Shown piece after piece: positions 8,818 through 17,904 of a DNA stretch of 64,000 nucleotides. The position numbers and the translations under genes were made by a program. The stretch is from Jidongwangia harbinensis. GTDB taxonomy: Bacteria > Actinomycetota > Actinomycetes > Mycobacteriales > Micromonosporaceae. The first letter of the stretch is position 1; each line of letters begins with the position of its first letter. Below the pieces are notes generated by a model, which was given only the letters and a program-made list of their open reading frames with translations, ran no database searches and had not been told where the DNA came from. The DNA is taken from positions 1 to 64,000 of the forward strand of contig NZ_JAIWNC010000029.1 in NCBI RefSeq assembly GCF_020216025.1, given 5' to 3'.

Positions 8818-9574
8818 CAACCTCAGCCTGCTCCTCCAGGTAGAGCGCACCGACGTGGGATTCCAGGTAGACCACGTCTGGATCGTCCGGGTCGTCGAAC
8901 TCGAGGACCCGGAAGGCGCCCGCCATGGCCGCGTGCGCCCCGACCGAGAACGGCAGCACCCGGATGTCGACCGTGTCCTCCCGGGACAGCCGGCGCAGAT
9001 GCTCGATCTGCCCCTTCATCACCTGTTCGCCGCCGACCGGCCGGGTCAATGCTCCCTCGCCGAGCACCGTCACGAGGCGGACCGGTGGGTTGCGGGCGAA
9101 GAGCGTCTTCTGCCGCTGCATGCGGAGCTTGATGTGGCGCTCGGCGGCGTCCGAGTCGACCGGCTGCTCGGCGCCGAAGACGGCTCGCGCGTACTCCGGG
9201 GTCTGCAGCTCGCCGGGAATCACCTCGCCGTCGTACCCGAATATCCGGGACGCGGACGCCTCCAGCCCGACATACAGCTTGAACCACTCGGGGATCACCG
9301 GGCTGGCGTCCCACCACTCCTCCTGCGACGTGCCCAGCGCGAGGTCGGCGAGCGCGTCGGTGATGCTCTGGTCCGCGCCGTAGAGCCAGCAGAGCGCGCG
9401 TACGTTCGCCCCGGTGACCGGCACCTTGCCCGTCTCGATGCGGTGCAGCGTCGGCTCCGAGATGCCCAGCCGCGCTTCCACCACATCACGCCGGCTCATT
9501 CCGGCCGCCGTGCGAAGCCGCGTCAGTCGCCGCCCCAATGCCCGCCGCACGACGCGTTGGCCTGTGACCGGCAC
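8753..9574 (-). CDS. DUF5753/Scr1-type XRE regulator
   Basis: A 273-aa protein with an N-terminal helix-turn-helix (LTRLRTAAGMSRRDVVEARL, ISEPTLHRIETG) and the DUF5753 C-terminal domain (PEWFKLYVGLEASASRIFGY, PGELQTPEYARAV, RVLPFSVGAHAAMAG). The start is a GTG at 9574 with GGAGG at 9581-9585. A longer in-frame version lacks a ribosome-binding site. DUF5753 regulators pair with DUF397 proteins, as with the gene at 7713. This one is transcribed ahead of the DUF574 methyltransferase, which it overlaps. Confidence 0.9.
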   Translation of the reverse strand: MPVTGQRVVRRALGRRLTRLRTAAGMSRRDVVEARLGISEPTLHRIETGKVPVTGANVRALCWLYGADQSITDALADLALGTSQEEWWDASPVIPEWFKLYVGLEASASRIFGYDGEVIPGELQTPEYARAVFGAEQPVDSDAAERHIKLRMQRQKTLFARNPPVRLVTVLGEGALTRPVGGEQVMKGQIEHLRRLSREDTVDIRVLPFSVGAHAAMAGAFRVLEFDDPDDPDVVYLESHVGALYLEEQAEVDEYRRIFDLIGKDSTPVDEFR

Positions 9575-9813
9575 GCCTGACCTCCGCAACGCCAACCCAT
9601 GTGGACGGTGACGCCGACCACCGTACCCGCAACGCCGCGTTGCCGACAGGCGACCCGTCGGTGCGCACGGAATGTGGGAACGGCCCACTACGCTTCCGGG
9701 TTCGCCCCGTCGTGGCGCCGCCCGGCGATCTCACCGAACTGCGGCGAGCGTGGCCGCCCGCGGTCGCGGTTCTTGCCGTCGGCGAGCACGCCGAGATTCG
9801 CCCGATTGCCGAG

Positions 9814-10629
9814 TCATGGTGCCTTCCGTCCGGTTTGCCGGACGCATCTCTTGCGCCACGCCGGACCGTCGGGACCGCGGTCCTCGTCGCCGGCCGTTGC
9901 CCGCGCGCGGCGCAGGTGCTCCTGCGCGAGCACGCTCGCCCGGCCGAGCACGTCGAGCTGGGCCGGGTGGTACAGCTCGACCACGGCGTCGATGAACGTT
10001 TCGCGGGTGACGCGCTCACTCTTGGACAGGTGCTGAGCGGGATCGCTCAACCAGGGATAGTCGACCAGGTGCTGTGCCAGGATCACCGCGAGCTTCTCGG
10101 CGAGGTCCTGACGGGTCGCCTCGTCCGCATCGGCCGGCAGGGTGTCGATGTCCGCGCTGACCGGATCGGCGTCGGCCTCCAGCATGCGCCGCAGGTCGTT
10201 CATCGCGTCCTCGTCGTACAGCTGGGTGAACACGTGGATGAGCGAGTTGTCGGAGGCGGACAGGCGTGGCGCGACGGATTCGAAGCCGGCCGGCCCGTCC
10301 GGTGGCACCCCGTCGCGCAGAATGATCGCGATGTGGGCGCGGGCCCGGCGCAGGCGTTCGGCCTCTGCCGCGAGGCCGGCATCGACCTCGCGCAGCACTT
10401 CCGGGGCGCCGGCCCCGCCCGAGCCGACCACGGCGATCCGGGAGAGCGGAACGCCCAGCTCCACGAGCCGCCGGACGCGCAGGAGACAGACGAGATCCGG
10501 TACGCCGTACTGCTTGTATCCGTTGTGCCGGCGCTGCGGCTCCTCGAGCAGGCCGAGCCGATGGTAGTACCGGATCGTGTTCACCGTGGTGCCGGCCAGT
10601 TCCGCGAGTTCACGGGTGCTCCAGGCCAC
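9814..10629 (-). CDS. MerR-family transcriptional regulator
   Basis: A 271-aa regulator. Residues 1-70 form the MerR winged helix (WSTRELAELAGTTVNTIRYY, then EEPQRRHNGYKQYGVPDL). A short coiled-coil linker and a ligand-binding domain of about 170 residues follow. No Cys cluster typical of metal sensors is seen, so an organic-ligand member is more likely. GTG start with GGAG 6 nt upstream. The 239 bp on its downstream side, to the XRE gene start at 9574, hold no gene. Confidence 0.85.
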   Translation of the reverse strand: MAWSTRELAELAGTTVNTIRYYHRLGLLEEPQRRHNGYKQYGVPDLVCLLRVRRLVELGVPLSRIAVVGSGGAGAPEVLREVDAGLAAEAERLRRARAHIAIILRDGVPPDGPAGFESVAPRLSASDNSLIHVFTQLYDEDAMNDLRRMLEADADPVSADIDTLPADADEATRQDLAEKLAVILAQHLVDYPWLSDPAQHLSKSERVTRETFIDAVVELYHPAQLDVLGRASVLAQEHLRRARATAGDEDRGPDGPAWRKRCVRQTGRKAP

Positions 10630-10817
10630 GTCCGCTCCGTCGCGCGTCGGTCTGCGGCGTTCGATGATCGATGGCCGTGGCGAGGCCCCGGAAGGGTATG
10701 TGGTCAGCTCCGATCAACACGGTGGCGAGAAGCAGCACCGGAAGTGAGCCGGTTCTCGTCCGATCGCCGGACGGACGTTCCTCCACGTCCATGACATCTC
10801 CGTTCTTCAGGGGCGGG

Positions 10818-11474
10818 TCAGGTGCGGGGACGGACCAGACCGTTGTCGTAGGCGAAGATCACGGCCTGGATGCGGTCGCGGGCGCCGATCTTGAACAGGA
10901 CACGACCGACGTGCTTCTTCACCGTCGACTCGGTCAGCGTGAAGCGTTCGGCGATCTCGGTGTTGGTGGCGCCCTGGCCGATCGCCTCCAGCACCTCCCG
11001 CTCGCGCTCGCTCAGCGTGTCCAGGCGGGGATCGACCGACATGGCCGGCACCTGGTCCTGGAGAAATGCGTCCATCAGCTTGCGGGTCAGGCTGGGCGCC
11101 ACCACCGAGTCGCCGCCGGCCACGGCGCGGATCCCGGCGATCAGTTCCTCCGGGCGTACGTCCTTGAGCAGGAAGCCGCTCGCCCCGGCCCGCAACCCCG
11201 CGTAGACGTACTCGTCCAGATCGAACGTGGTCAGGATCAGCACGCGGGTACGCGAGCCGACCGCGGTGATCAGGCGGGTCGCCTCGATGCCGTCCATGCC
11301 GGGCATGCGGACGTCCATCAGCACCACGTCGGGGCGGGTCCGCTCGGCCAACCGCACCGCCTCGGCGCCACCCGAGGCCTCGCCGACCACCACCATCCCG
11401 GGGGTGCCGTCGAGCAGCATCTTGAAACCCATGCGTTGCAGCGGCTGGTCGTCGGCGATCAGCACCGTGGTCAT
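10818..11474 (-). CDS. NarL/LuxR-family response regulator
   Basis: A 218-aa response regulator. The receiver domain has the acidic pair D8/D9, the phospho-acceptor D54 (VLMDVRMPG) and K at LLKDV. The C-terminal LuxR helix-turn-helix spans about 150-210 (TLSEREREVLEAIGQG, TESTVKKHVGRVLFKIG). It overlaps the histidine kinase gene by 4 nt and is the last gene of a four-gene operon, so it is the kinase's cognate partner. It probably regulates the ABC transporter encoded upstream. Confidence 0.95.
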   Translation of the reverse strand: MTTVLIADDQPLQRMGFKMLLDGTPGMVVVGEASGGAEAVRLAERTRPDVVLMDVRMPGMDGIEATRLITAVGSRTRVLILTTFDLDEYVYAGLRAGASGFLLKDVRPEELIAGIRAVAGGDSVVAPSLTRKLMDAFLQDQVPAMSVDPRLDTLSEREREVLEAIGQGATNTEIAERFTLTESTVKKHVGRVLFKIGARDRIQAVIFAYDNGLVRPRT

Positions 11475-12625
11475 GCGGGCTCCTTGAGAACGACGTCGAC
11501 GAGCCAGCCCTGCTCGGCGGGGCCGGCGGTCACCACGCCGCCGTACATGGCCGCGCGTTCGCGCATGCCGAGCAGGCCGTGGCTCGGGACAGCGGGTGCG
11601 CCACGGCCGTTGTCGCGTACCCGGATCCGTACCTCCCCGTCGGCGACGACGAGACTGACGTCCGCCACCGCGCCGCGTCCCGCGTGTTTGAGGACGTTGG
11701 TGAGCGCCTCCTGCACGATGCGGTAGACCGCCAGCTGCAACCCCTTGCTCAGGCCGTGCAGCTCGCCCGAGGTCGTGTAGGTCACCGGCAGCCCGGCCGC
11801 CCGGACGCTCGGCAGCAGACGATCGAGATCGTCGATCCCGGGCTGAGGCCGTAGTTCCGGATCGCCGTCCCCCTCACGCAGCACGCCGAGCACCCGGCGC
11901 AGTTCCGTGAGCGCCTGGCGGCCGGTCTCGCCGATCAGCCCGAGCGGCTCGGCGGCCTGCTCCCGCCGCGACCGGGCGTGTGCGGCGCCGCCGTCGGCGA
12001 GGCCGACGATCACCGACACGTGGTGGCCCACGATGTCGTGCATCTCGCGGGCCACCCGGGCCCGCTCGTCGGCGACCGCGAGGCGGGCCCGCTGATCCCG
12101 CTCGATCTCCAGGCGGGCGGCGCGGTCCTCCAGAGCGATGAGGTACGCCCGGCGCGTGCGCACCGCCACCCCGGACGCCACCGCGGCCACCGCCATGCCG
12201 ATCGCCAGCAGCAGGGTGAGGGTGCGGCTCTGCGTCACCGGTCCGAAGACGTAGACCTCGGCGACCAGCAGCGTGACCGTGATCGCTGAGGCCCAGGCCA
12301 GCGACCACCACGTGCCGCGGGAGGCCACCCCGAAGAGCATCACCAGCACGATCACCCCGGCGCCGACGCTGACGTCCAGCAGGCCCACGAGCACATCGGT
12401 GGCCGCGGTGACCAGGAACGCCGGGAACGGGTACCGCCGCCGCCAGTAGAGCGGCGGCAGCAGCACCAGGGTCGCGACGATGGCCGGCAGTGACCTCTCG
12501 ATCACGTTCGGGATGCTGAAGAGCACGATCGGAACGGCCACCAGGGTGTCCACGACCCACGGGCGGCGCCGGTCCAACGTGCGCCACCGCGCCTGCCTGT
12601 CCACCAGCCAGCCCTGCGTACTCAT
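11471..12625 (-). CDS. HisKA_3-type sensor histidine kinase
   Basis: A 384-aa membrane kinase of the NarX/DesK type. Residues about 25-155 hold five to six hydrophobic segments. The dimerisation/phosphoacceptor segment REMHDIVGHHVSVIVG has its His at residue 196. The C-terminal HATPase has the N box (EALTNVLKHAGRGA) and G boxes (VRDNGRGAP, GLLGMRERAAMYGG). It follows the permease gene by 13 bp and overlaps the response regulator. This arrangement is common for sensors of membrane-active compounds. Confidence 0.94.
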   Translation of the reverse strand: MSTQGWLVDRQARWRTLDRRRPWVVDTLVAVPIVLFSIPNVIERSLPAIVATLVLLPPLYWRRRYPFPAFLVTAATDVLVGLLDVSVGAGVIVLVMLFGVASRGTWWSLAWASAITVTLLVAEVYVFGPVTQSRTLTLLLAIGMAVAAVASGVAVRTRRAYLIALEDRAARLEIERDQRARLAVADERARVAREMHDIVGHHVSVIVGLADGGAAHARSRREQAAEPLGLIGETGRQALTELRRVLGVLREGDGDPELRPQPGIDDLDRLLPSVRAAGLPVTYTTSGELHGLSKGLQLAVYRIVQEALTNVLKHAGRGAVADVSLVVADGEVRIRVRDNGRGAPAVPSHGLLGMRERAAMYGGVVTAGPAEQGWLVDVVLKEPA

Positions 12626-12638
12626 CTCCCGATTCTCT

Positions 12639-13388
12639 CTACGCGTCGGTCTTCTTGAGCCGATACGCGGCCGCGGCGAGCGTCACGGCCACGTATCCGG
12701 CGAAGACCGCGAGGCCGGCCCACGGCGACAGCGTGCCCTCCGCGGGGGCCAGCGCCATCACGGCGCTACCCGCGTTGCCGGGCAGATACGGGGTGACGGC
12801 GTCGGAAATCGCGTCCGGCAGCAGCGGCGCCAGAACCGGTACCACCAGCAGCGCCCCGGTCAGGATCGCGATGGCGCCGGCACTCGACCGGACGAGCATG
12901 CCGAGCGCGACGCCGAGCACCGCCACCAGGCCCAGGTAGAGGCCCGCGCCGAGCAGGGCCCGCAGCACCCCGTCGTCGCCGAGGCCCAGCCCGCCGACCT
13001 TCTCGTTGAGCACCGCCGACCCCAGCGCGAAAGCAGCGAAGGCGCCGATGGTCATCGTGACGAAGGCGGCTGCCCCGGCCACGAGGCTCTTCGACCACAG
13101 CACCGGCGACCGGCGCGGCACCGTGGCGAGAGTCGCCCGGATCATGCCGGTGGTGTATTCGCTCGCCCCCAGCAACGCGCCGAGCACCCCTACGGACAGG
13201 GCGGCCAAGATGCTGCCGGACAGGGCCAGATCGACCGAGGTCATGGTGTCGCCGGAGAAGGACGCCGAGGCGATCATGCCGAACGCGATCAGGAGCAGGA
13301 CCGAGATGCCGGTCGTGATCCAGGTGGAGCGCAACGAGGAGAACTTGGTCCATTCGGCGGCGACGACGCCGCCCGGGGTGATCTTCAT
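12639..13388 (-). CDS. ABC-2-type transporter permease
   Basis: A 249-aa permease with six predicted membrane helices, including WITTGISVLLLIAFGMIA, ILAALSVGVLGALLGASEY and LAVFAGYVAVTLAAAAYRL. The first 25 residues are the usual cytoplasmic lead (VVAAEWTKFSSLRSTW). EYTTGMIRATLATVPRR is the signature of actinobacterial ABC-2 permeases that pair with CcmA/DrrA-like ATPases. It overlaps the ATPase gene by 4 nt. Drug or lipid export is possible but not proven. Confidence 0.9.
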   Translation of the reverse strand: MKITPGGVVAAEWTKFSSLRSTWITTGISVLLLIAFGMIASASFSGDTMTSVDLALSGSILAALSVGVLGALLGASEYTTGMIRATLATVPRRSPVLWSKSLVAGAAAFVTMTIGAFAAFALGSAVLNEKVGGLGLGDDGVLRALLGAGLYLGLVAVLGVALGMLVRSSAGAIAILTGALLVVPVLAPLLPDAISDAVTPYLPGNAGSAVMALAPAEGTLSPWAGLAVFAGYVAVTLAAAAYRLKKTDA

Positions 13389-14281
13389 CGGGAGGCCTCG
13401 TATTCGACAGCGTCGCGGGTCAGGTCCATGAACGCCTCTTCCAGGGAGGAGTTCTGCGGGGTGAGCTCGAACAGCGGGATGCCGCGGGTGGCGGCGGCCA
13501 GCCCGATCTCGCGGGCGGAGGCGCCGGCGACGAGCAGTTCCTCGGCGCCGGTCGAGGTGACCGTGATGCCCGGGCCGGCGATCACCGTGCGCAGCTCGTC
13601 GGGGGCGGGGGTGACGACCCGGACGCCCTCGGCGGTCACGAAGTCGGCCACCGTGGTGTCGGCCAGCAGCCTGCCGCGGCCGACGATGACGAGGTGGTCC
13701 GCGATCAGCGACACCTCGCTCATCAGGTGCGAGGACAGCATCACCGTACGGCCCTCGGCCGCGAGACCGGTGAGCAGGTTGCGCACCCAGAGGACGCCTT
13801 CGGGGTCGAGCCCGTTGACCGGCTCGTCGAGCATCACCACGGCCGGGTCGCCGAGCAGCGCGGCGGCGATGCCGAGCCGCTGGCCCATGCCGAGGGAGAA
13901 GGCGCCGACGCGCTTGTGGGCGACGGTCGAGAGACCGACCATGTCGAGCACCTGGTCGACCCGGGAACGGGGAATGCCGTGGGTACGGGCCAGGGCGAGC
14001 AGGTGGCTGACCGCGGTGCGGCCCGGGTGCACGGCCTTGGCCTCGATCAGGACGCCGATCTCGCGCAGCGGGGCTTTCGCGGACACGTACGGCTTGCCGT
14101 TGACCAGAATGTCGCCCGAGTTCGGTGCGTCGAGACCGACGATCATCCGCATGGTCGTCGACTTGCCGGCGCCGTTGGGGCCGAGGAAGCCGGTGACCTG
14201 TCCGGGCTTCGCGGTGAACGACAGGCGGTCGACCACCGTCTTCGCGCCGTACCGCTTGGTTACTTCGCGTACCTGAATCAT
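13385..14281 (-). CDS. ABC transporter ATP-binding protein
   Basis: A 298-aa ATPase of the DrrA/CcmA class. It has Walker A GPNGAGKST (about residues 39-47), the signature SLGMGQRLGIAAAL, Walker B VVMLDEPVNGLDP and a switch His in MLSSHLMSEV. About 80 residues of C-terminal extension follow. The start MIQVREVTKRYG at 14281 is chosen over a longer in-frame opening because it begins the conserved fold. TAGCGT (14289-14294) lies 7 nt upstream, fitting a leaderless operon promoter. Confidence 0.95.
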   Translation of the reverse strand: MIQVREVTKRYGAKTVVDRLSFTAKPGQVTGFLGPNGAGKSTTMRMIVGLDAPNSGDILVNGKPYVSAKAPLREIGVLIEAKAVHPGRTAVSHLLALARTHGIPRSRVDQVLDMVGLSTVAHKRVGAFSLGMGQRLGIAAALLGDPAVVMLDEPVNGLDPEGVLWVRNLLTGLAAEGRTVMLSSHLMSEVSLIADHLVIVGRGRLLADTTVADFVTAEGVRVVTPAPDELRTVIAGPGITVTSTGAEELLVAGASAREIGLAAATRGIPLFELTPQNSSLEEAFMDLTRDAVEYEASR

Positions 14282-14491
14282 GGTCAACACGCTAGGTCCG
14301 GGCCCGGACATGATCGTGGTACCGCGGTCGGCTCTTCCGATCCGCCGGTGGTACTCCGGTACCACGGTCAGCGAAGGGGCACTGCCTTGACCGTGTTGCG
14401 GGAACAGGGTGTCGACTGGCGGGACACGGATCTGTTCGTACCCCGGAGGTGAACCGATGGCACCGAGCACGTCGACCGCTCAGACTCAGCG

Positions 14492-15163
14492 GTGACCGGG
14501 TCCCGGCACATGTTCGACGAATGGCGAAGGCGTCGCGCCGTCGCCCGGATCAAGCCCGGCGATGGGCGCCCTCTGCGGCGGTTCCGCTGGTGGCAACCGC
14601 TGAGCCGGTCCCTGTTCTACCTTTCCGCCGACGGTAGCGCCGGCCGGCCGGCGGACTACGCCATCGACGTACGCCACCTGCGGAGCGATGAGAACGGCGA
14701 CACCGAAGCTCACCTGTACCGCGACCGTGTGCACCACGCCCGGGCGCGACTCCCCGCCGTCTTCCCGGTCGAAGGCGGGGAGATCGAGGTGGTCACCTCG
14801 CCCTTCGGAATCCGCCGGTGCCACTACGTCACCTATGCGGGGACCGAGCAGCAGCTCGTACCCGACCCTCGGTCCGCGGAGGGACGCCGGGCCCGGCTCG
14901 ATCGCGAACGACCCGTGCTCAGCCGATGGATCGGCGTGCTGTCCATCGTCCTGATCGTCGTTCCCCTCCTTCTCGGTCTTCCGCAGACCGTGGCGTCGTT
15001 GTCCCGGATTCCGCCGCTGGCCGAACGCTTCGGTGTCTTCGACTCGCCGATCGACGCGCCGGCCTGGTTCAACATCGCTCTCACGGTCGCCGCCGCGGTG
15101 GGCAGCACGGAGCGTGCGCTACGCCTGCGTTACAGCCGTTGGCTGGACTCCGTAGCGAACTGA
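14492..15163 (+). CDS. Membrane-associated protein, unknown function
   Basis: A 223-aa protein (GTG start; ATG 14510 is an alternative). The first 150 residues are soluble and charged (PLSRSLFYLSADG, YAIDVRHLRSDENGDTEAHL, GEIEVVTSPFGIRRCHYV). Two hydrophobic segments follow, ISIVLIVVPLLLGL-like near 150 and FNIALTVAAAVGS near 195. The N-terminal part would face the cytoplasm. I do not recognise the family. It diverges from the ABC/two-component operon, so it could be a target of that system. Confidence 0.6.
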   Translation: MTGSRHMFDEWRRRRAVARIKPGDGRPLRRFRWWQPLSRSLFYLSADGSAGRPADYAIDVRHLRSDENGDTEAHLYRDRVHHARARLPAVFPVEGGEIEVVTSPFGIRRCHYVTYAGTEQQLVPDPRSAEGRRARLDRERPVLSRWIGVLSIVLIVVPLLLGLPQTVASLSRIPPLAERFGVFDSPIDAPAWFNIALTVAAAVGSTERALRLRYSRWLDSVAN

Positions 15164-15272
15164 ATCCGGATGGCTCAGGGCCGCGTCGTGGCTCCGCAAG
15201 AAAGCCGCAAGGATGCCGAGCAGACACTGGCGGGAGGATCGGGGCCCGCAACCCTACCGACCGGGAGGGCAG

Positions 15273-16140
15273 ATGTCCGAGTTCACTGCATACCACGGCG
15301 TTGACAGTGCCGAACACCAACGCCGGTTCGACGAGTTGGCCGAGGGCGGACTTCGCCCTGCGGTGTACGCCGTCTCGGGGGATCCGGCGAGCCCGCGCTA
15401 TGCCGCGGTCTGGGTGCGCCGCCCCGGCCCGCCCTAGTGGGCGTTCCACGGGCTGTCGGCGGCGGACTATCAGGAGCGTGTGGACGAACTGTCGGACCAG
15501 GGCTTCGGCCCGACGATGGTGAGCGCGGTCGGGCCGTCCGGGAGCGAGGTCTTCGCCGCGGTCTTCGAACAGCGGCCCGACGAGCGGTGGTTCGCCGGGC
15601 ACGGACTGCGGTGGGGCGATGACACCGATCCACAGACCCTCCAGTTCCAGCACCGGCGGGCGGGCGAGCAGGGGTACGCGCCGCAATGCCTGACGGTGTA
15701 CGGCGACCCGTCCGATCGCCGTTTCGCGGGGATCTGCGCCCTGGTGCCGGTCGCCGCCATGGTGTTCGGGTCGGCCGCCGCCTCGGCGGCGATCCCCCCC
15801 CGGACCGGACCGTGGGCATCGCCAGCACCAGCTTCACCTTCGCCGACATCGCCGACTGGGACCGTGACGGTCACCAGGACATCGTCACCCGGCAGGACAG
15901 CACGGAAGACCTCTGGTTCTACCCGGGTCAGAGCCTTCGCGGTCCGGGTACGGTGCAGCGGGTCCAGATCGGCAATGGCTGAACACCTTCACCTTCGCCG
16001 ACATCGCCGACTGGGACCGGGACGGTCATCAGGACATCGTCACCCGGCAGGACAGCACCGGGGACCTCTGGCTCTACCCGGGTCAGAGCCTCCGCGGTCC
16101 GGGCACCGTACAGCGCGTCCAGATCGGCAACGGCTGGTAA
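15273..16140 (+). pseudogene. Decayed secreted protein: BTRD1 repeats plus VCBS/FG-GAP repeats
   Basis: Starts MSEFTAYHGVDSAEHQ with good ribosome-binding sequence. BTRD1-type repeats (HGVDSAEHQRRFDEL, FHGLSAADYQERVDEL) are interrupted by an in-frame TAG at 15435-15437. The frame then runs to a signal-peptide-like stretch (VPVAAMVFGSAAASAA) and a run of eight C at 15794-15801. Beyond that, coding potential moves to another frame with a VCBS repeat (FADIADWDRDGHQDIVTRQD), stops at a TGA (15980-15982) that looks like a lost G in TGG, and resumes in the third frame as a second VCBS repeat ending at 16140. One nonsense codon and two frameshifts make it a pseudogene. The internal signal peptide suggests two genes were joined. 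Confidence 0.75.
15833..16135 (+). repeat. Two tandem 148-bp VCBS repeat units
   Basis: Copies at 15833-15980 and 15988-16135 are the same length and differ at few positions. Each encodes one FADIADWDRDGHQDIV-type VCBS unit that would bind calcium in a beta-propeller. They lie in different reading frames because of a 1-nt loss between them. Confidence 0.85.
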
Positions 16141-16263
16141 GCGCTGATGGTTCGGCCCGGTGCGTCGCGGACGGCGGCGCACCGGGCACAGTCCGCGACG
16201 GCGTGTACGTGTTCTTGAGGGCAGCTTGAGGCGGCGTTGCGGTGGGCTACCGACTGAGGGCGC

Positions 16264-16989
16264 ATGACCATCGCGCCGGCATCCGCGAACACCCCCGTGC
16301 TCCACGAGGTGATCGACCCGAACAGCGTGCACATGGTGTACCAGCCCGTGGTGCAACTCAACGATGGTCTGGTGCGCGGCTACGAGGCGTTGTCGCGGTT
16401 CTCGCAAGCCGACTTCGCGGGTCCGTCCGAAGCCTTCGCCGCCGCCAACGACGCGGGCGTCGGGGTCGATCTGGAACTGTTCGCGGTGCAGCAGGCCTTC
16501 CGCCGGCTCGACGACATGCCGCCCGGTGCGTGGATGAGCGCGAATGTATCGGTGGAGGCGTTGCTCACCCCGCGGGTACGCGACACGCTGCTCGCTCAGG
16601 CGCACCGCCGCATCGCGATCGAACTCACCGAACACACCCAGGTCAGCGACTACCTGGCGTTGGCGGACGTCACCGAGGGCCTCCGCGCTGCCGGCATTCT
16701 GATCGCCGTCGACGACGCCGGGGCCGGATTCGCCTCGCTCAGCCACATCCTGCAGCTGCGTCCCGACATCATCAAACTGGACATCACGCTGATCCGCGGC
16801 ATCGACACCGACCCGGTGCGGTTGGCACTGGCCCGCGCGCTGATCAGCTTCGCCAAGGACACCGGCGCCATCCTCATCGCCGAAGGCATCGAGACGTCTG
16901 CCGAGCACGACACGCTGCGGTCGGTCGGCGTGGAACTCGGCCAGGGGTATCTGATGGCCCGCCCGGGCCCGCTGCCGGATCCCCACTGA
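16264..16989 (+). CDS. EAL-domain c-di-GMP phosphodiesterase
   Basis: A 241-aa stand-alone EAL domain. The key positions are all present: EAL in GYEALSRF, Asn in SANVSVEAL, Glu in AIELTEH, the DD pair in AVDDAGAGF, Lys in IIKLD, Glu in AEGIET and Gln in GQGYLMARP. Active hydrolysis of c-di-GMP to pGpG is therefore likely. It lacks sensory domains and is cytoplasmic. Together with the GGDEF protein at 6473, the window holds both halves of c-di-GMP turnover. Confidence 0.93.
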   Translation: MTIAPASANTPVLHEVIDPNSVHMVYQPVVQLNDGLVRGYEALSRFSQADFAGPSEAFAAANDAGVGVDLELFAVQQAFRRLDDMPPGAWMSANVSVEALLTPRVRDTLLAQAHRRIAIELTEHTQVSDYLALADVTEGLRAAGILIAVDDAGAGFASLSHILQLRPDIIKLDITLIRGIDTDPVRLALARALISFAKDTGAILIAEGIETSAEHDTLRSVGVELGQGYLMARPGPLPDPH

Positions 16990-17106
16990 AGTAGCCACGG
17001 CCGGCGCCGGAAGGTGCTCGACCCGCCTTGAGACTTTGACATGGCCGAGTGAATTCCTCGGCAGCGACGGCACGATGCCCCTGGCACGTCCCGGGCGTCC
17101 CCCGGT

Positions 17107-17137
17107 GTGGGGGCGGTCCGGCGCGGACCGCCCCCAC
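17107..17137. terminator. Hairpin terminator downstream of VOC gene
   Basis: A perfect 14-bp stem (GTGGGGGCGGTCCG / CGGACCGCCCCCAC) with a GCG loop lies just past the stop of the minus-strand VOC gene. It can also act for the EAL gene from the other side. No T tract is present, as is usual in this GC class. Confidence 0.75.
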
Positions 17138-17143
17138 CGGGTG

Positions 17144-17527
17144 TCAGGTAGCGGCTCGTTCGGCGAGGCTGCGTTCCACGCAGAACTCGTTGCCCTCCGG
17201 GTCCGTCAGGGTGACCCAGCCGGTGCCGTCCGGCCGGCGGTGGTCCTCGAAGAGCTTCGCGCCGACCTCGATCAGCCGGTCGACCTCTTCGTCCCGGGTG
17301 CGATCCTGCGGCTGCAGATCAAGGTGTACGCGATTCTTCACCGCCTTGCCGTCCGGCACCCGGATGAACAGCATCGTCGGGTGCCCCTCGGCGATCAGCG
17401 ACACCTCGGGGTCGCCAGGCTCGTCCTCGACGCGCATCGGCCGGCCGACCACCACCGACCAGAACTGGGCGAGCTCGTACGGATCACCAGTCGTATCGAA
17501 CGTGATGTTGTGAATGCTTGCAACCAT
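17144..17527 (-). CDS. VOC/glyoxalase-like protein (PhnB-type)
   Basis: A 127-aa single-domain VOC protein starting MVASIHNITFDTTGDPYELA, with RVHLDLQPQDRT in the middle and WVTLTDPEGNEFCVERSL at the end. The pattern WSVVVGRPMRVEDEPGDPEVSLI is common in actinobacterial glyoxalase-like proteins of unknown substrate. GGAGAG precedes the ATG by 5 nt. A possible 14-codon leader ORF ends 44 bp upstream. Confidence 0.85.
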   Translation of the reverse strand: MVASIHNITFDTTGDPYELAQFWSVVVGRPMRVEDEPGDPEVSLIAEGHPTMLFIRVPDGKAVKNRVHLDLQPQDRTRDEEVDRLIEVGAKLFEDHRRPDGTGWVTLTDPEGNEFCVERSLAERAAT

Positions 17528-17904
17528 CGCACTCTCCGGAAGTGGATAAGCGCGCCCCAGGTGACAGCAGGTCAGCGGTGCCGGCGACGGGGCGCGGGGG
17601 ACTCAGGAGTGAACATCTCAACCGCACCTCCTCTCGCCAAGGCTGACCGGGTGATCGTCGCATCCCCCAGCCGAATCGTGCAACCCGCCACCTTCCCGAC
17701 CGCTCGATCGCCGAATGGTCGCGTGGGAAACCCGCTCCGGCCGGTGGCAGAGCTCGTCGTTTGCTGTGTCAGCTCCCGACATGGACCACGAATTGTCCCT
17801 GCCGGCCGGAGCGCCGGCCGGGGAGATCGGCAGGACCGCGCGGGAAGGGCTCGGCCTGTCCGTGGTGGAGTGATGCCGGGTCGTCCGGCGGACGGCACCT
17901 GCGC
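17528..17904. other. Upstream region of VOC gene, no firm gene
   Basis: Longer open frames here have random-looking Arg-rich translations and no start signals, so I call none. The only structured element is the short leader-like ORF at 17572-17616. Confidence 0.4.
17572..17616 (-). CDS. Candidate 14-aa leader peptide
   Basis: A 14-codon ORF (MFTPESPAPRRRHR) has a strong AGGAGGT about 9 nt before its ATG and lies in the 5' region of the VOC gene at 17144. The closing RRRHR would make translation sensitive to Arg or His supply. A leader-peptide role is only a suggestion; the ORF may be chance. Confidence 0.25.
   Translation of the reverse strand: MFTPESPAPRRRHR

Noticed and set aside
10610..10792. 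60-codon - strand ORF with a hydrophobic stretch
   Set aside because: It overlaps the MerR start in another frame and has no start signal.
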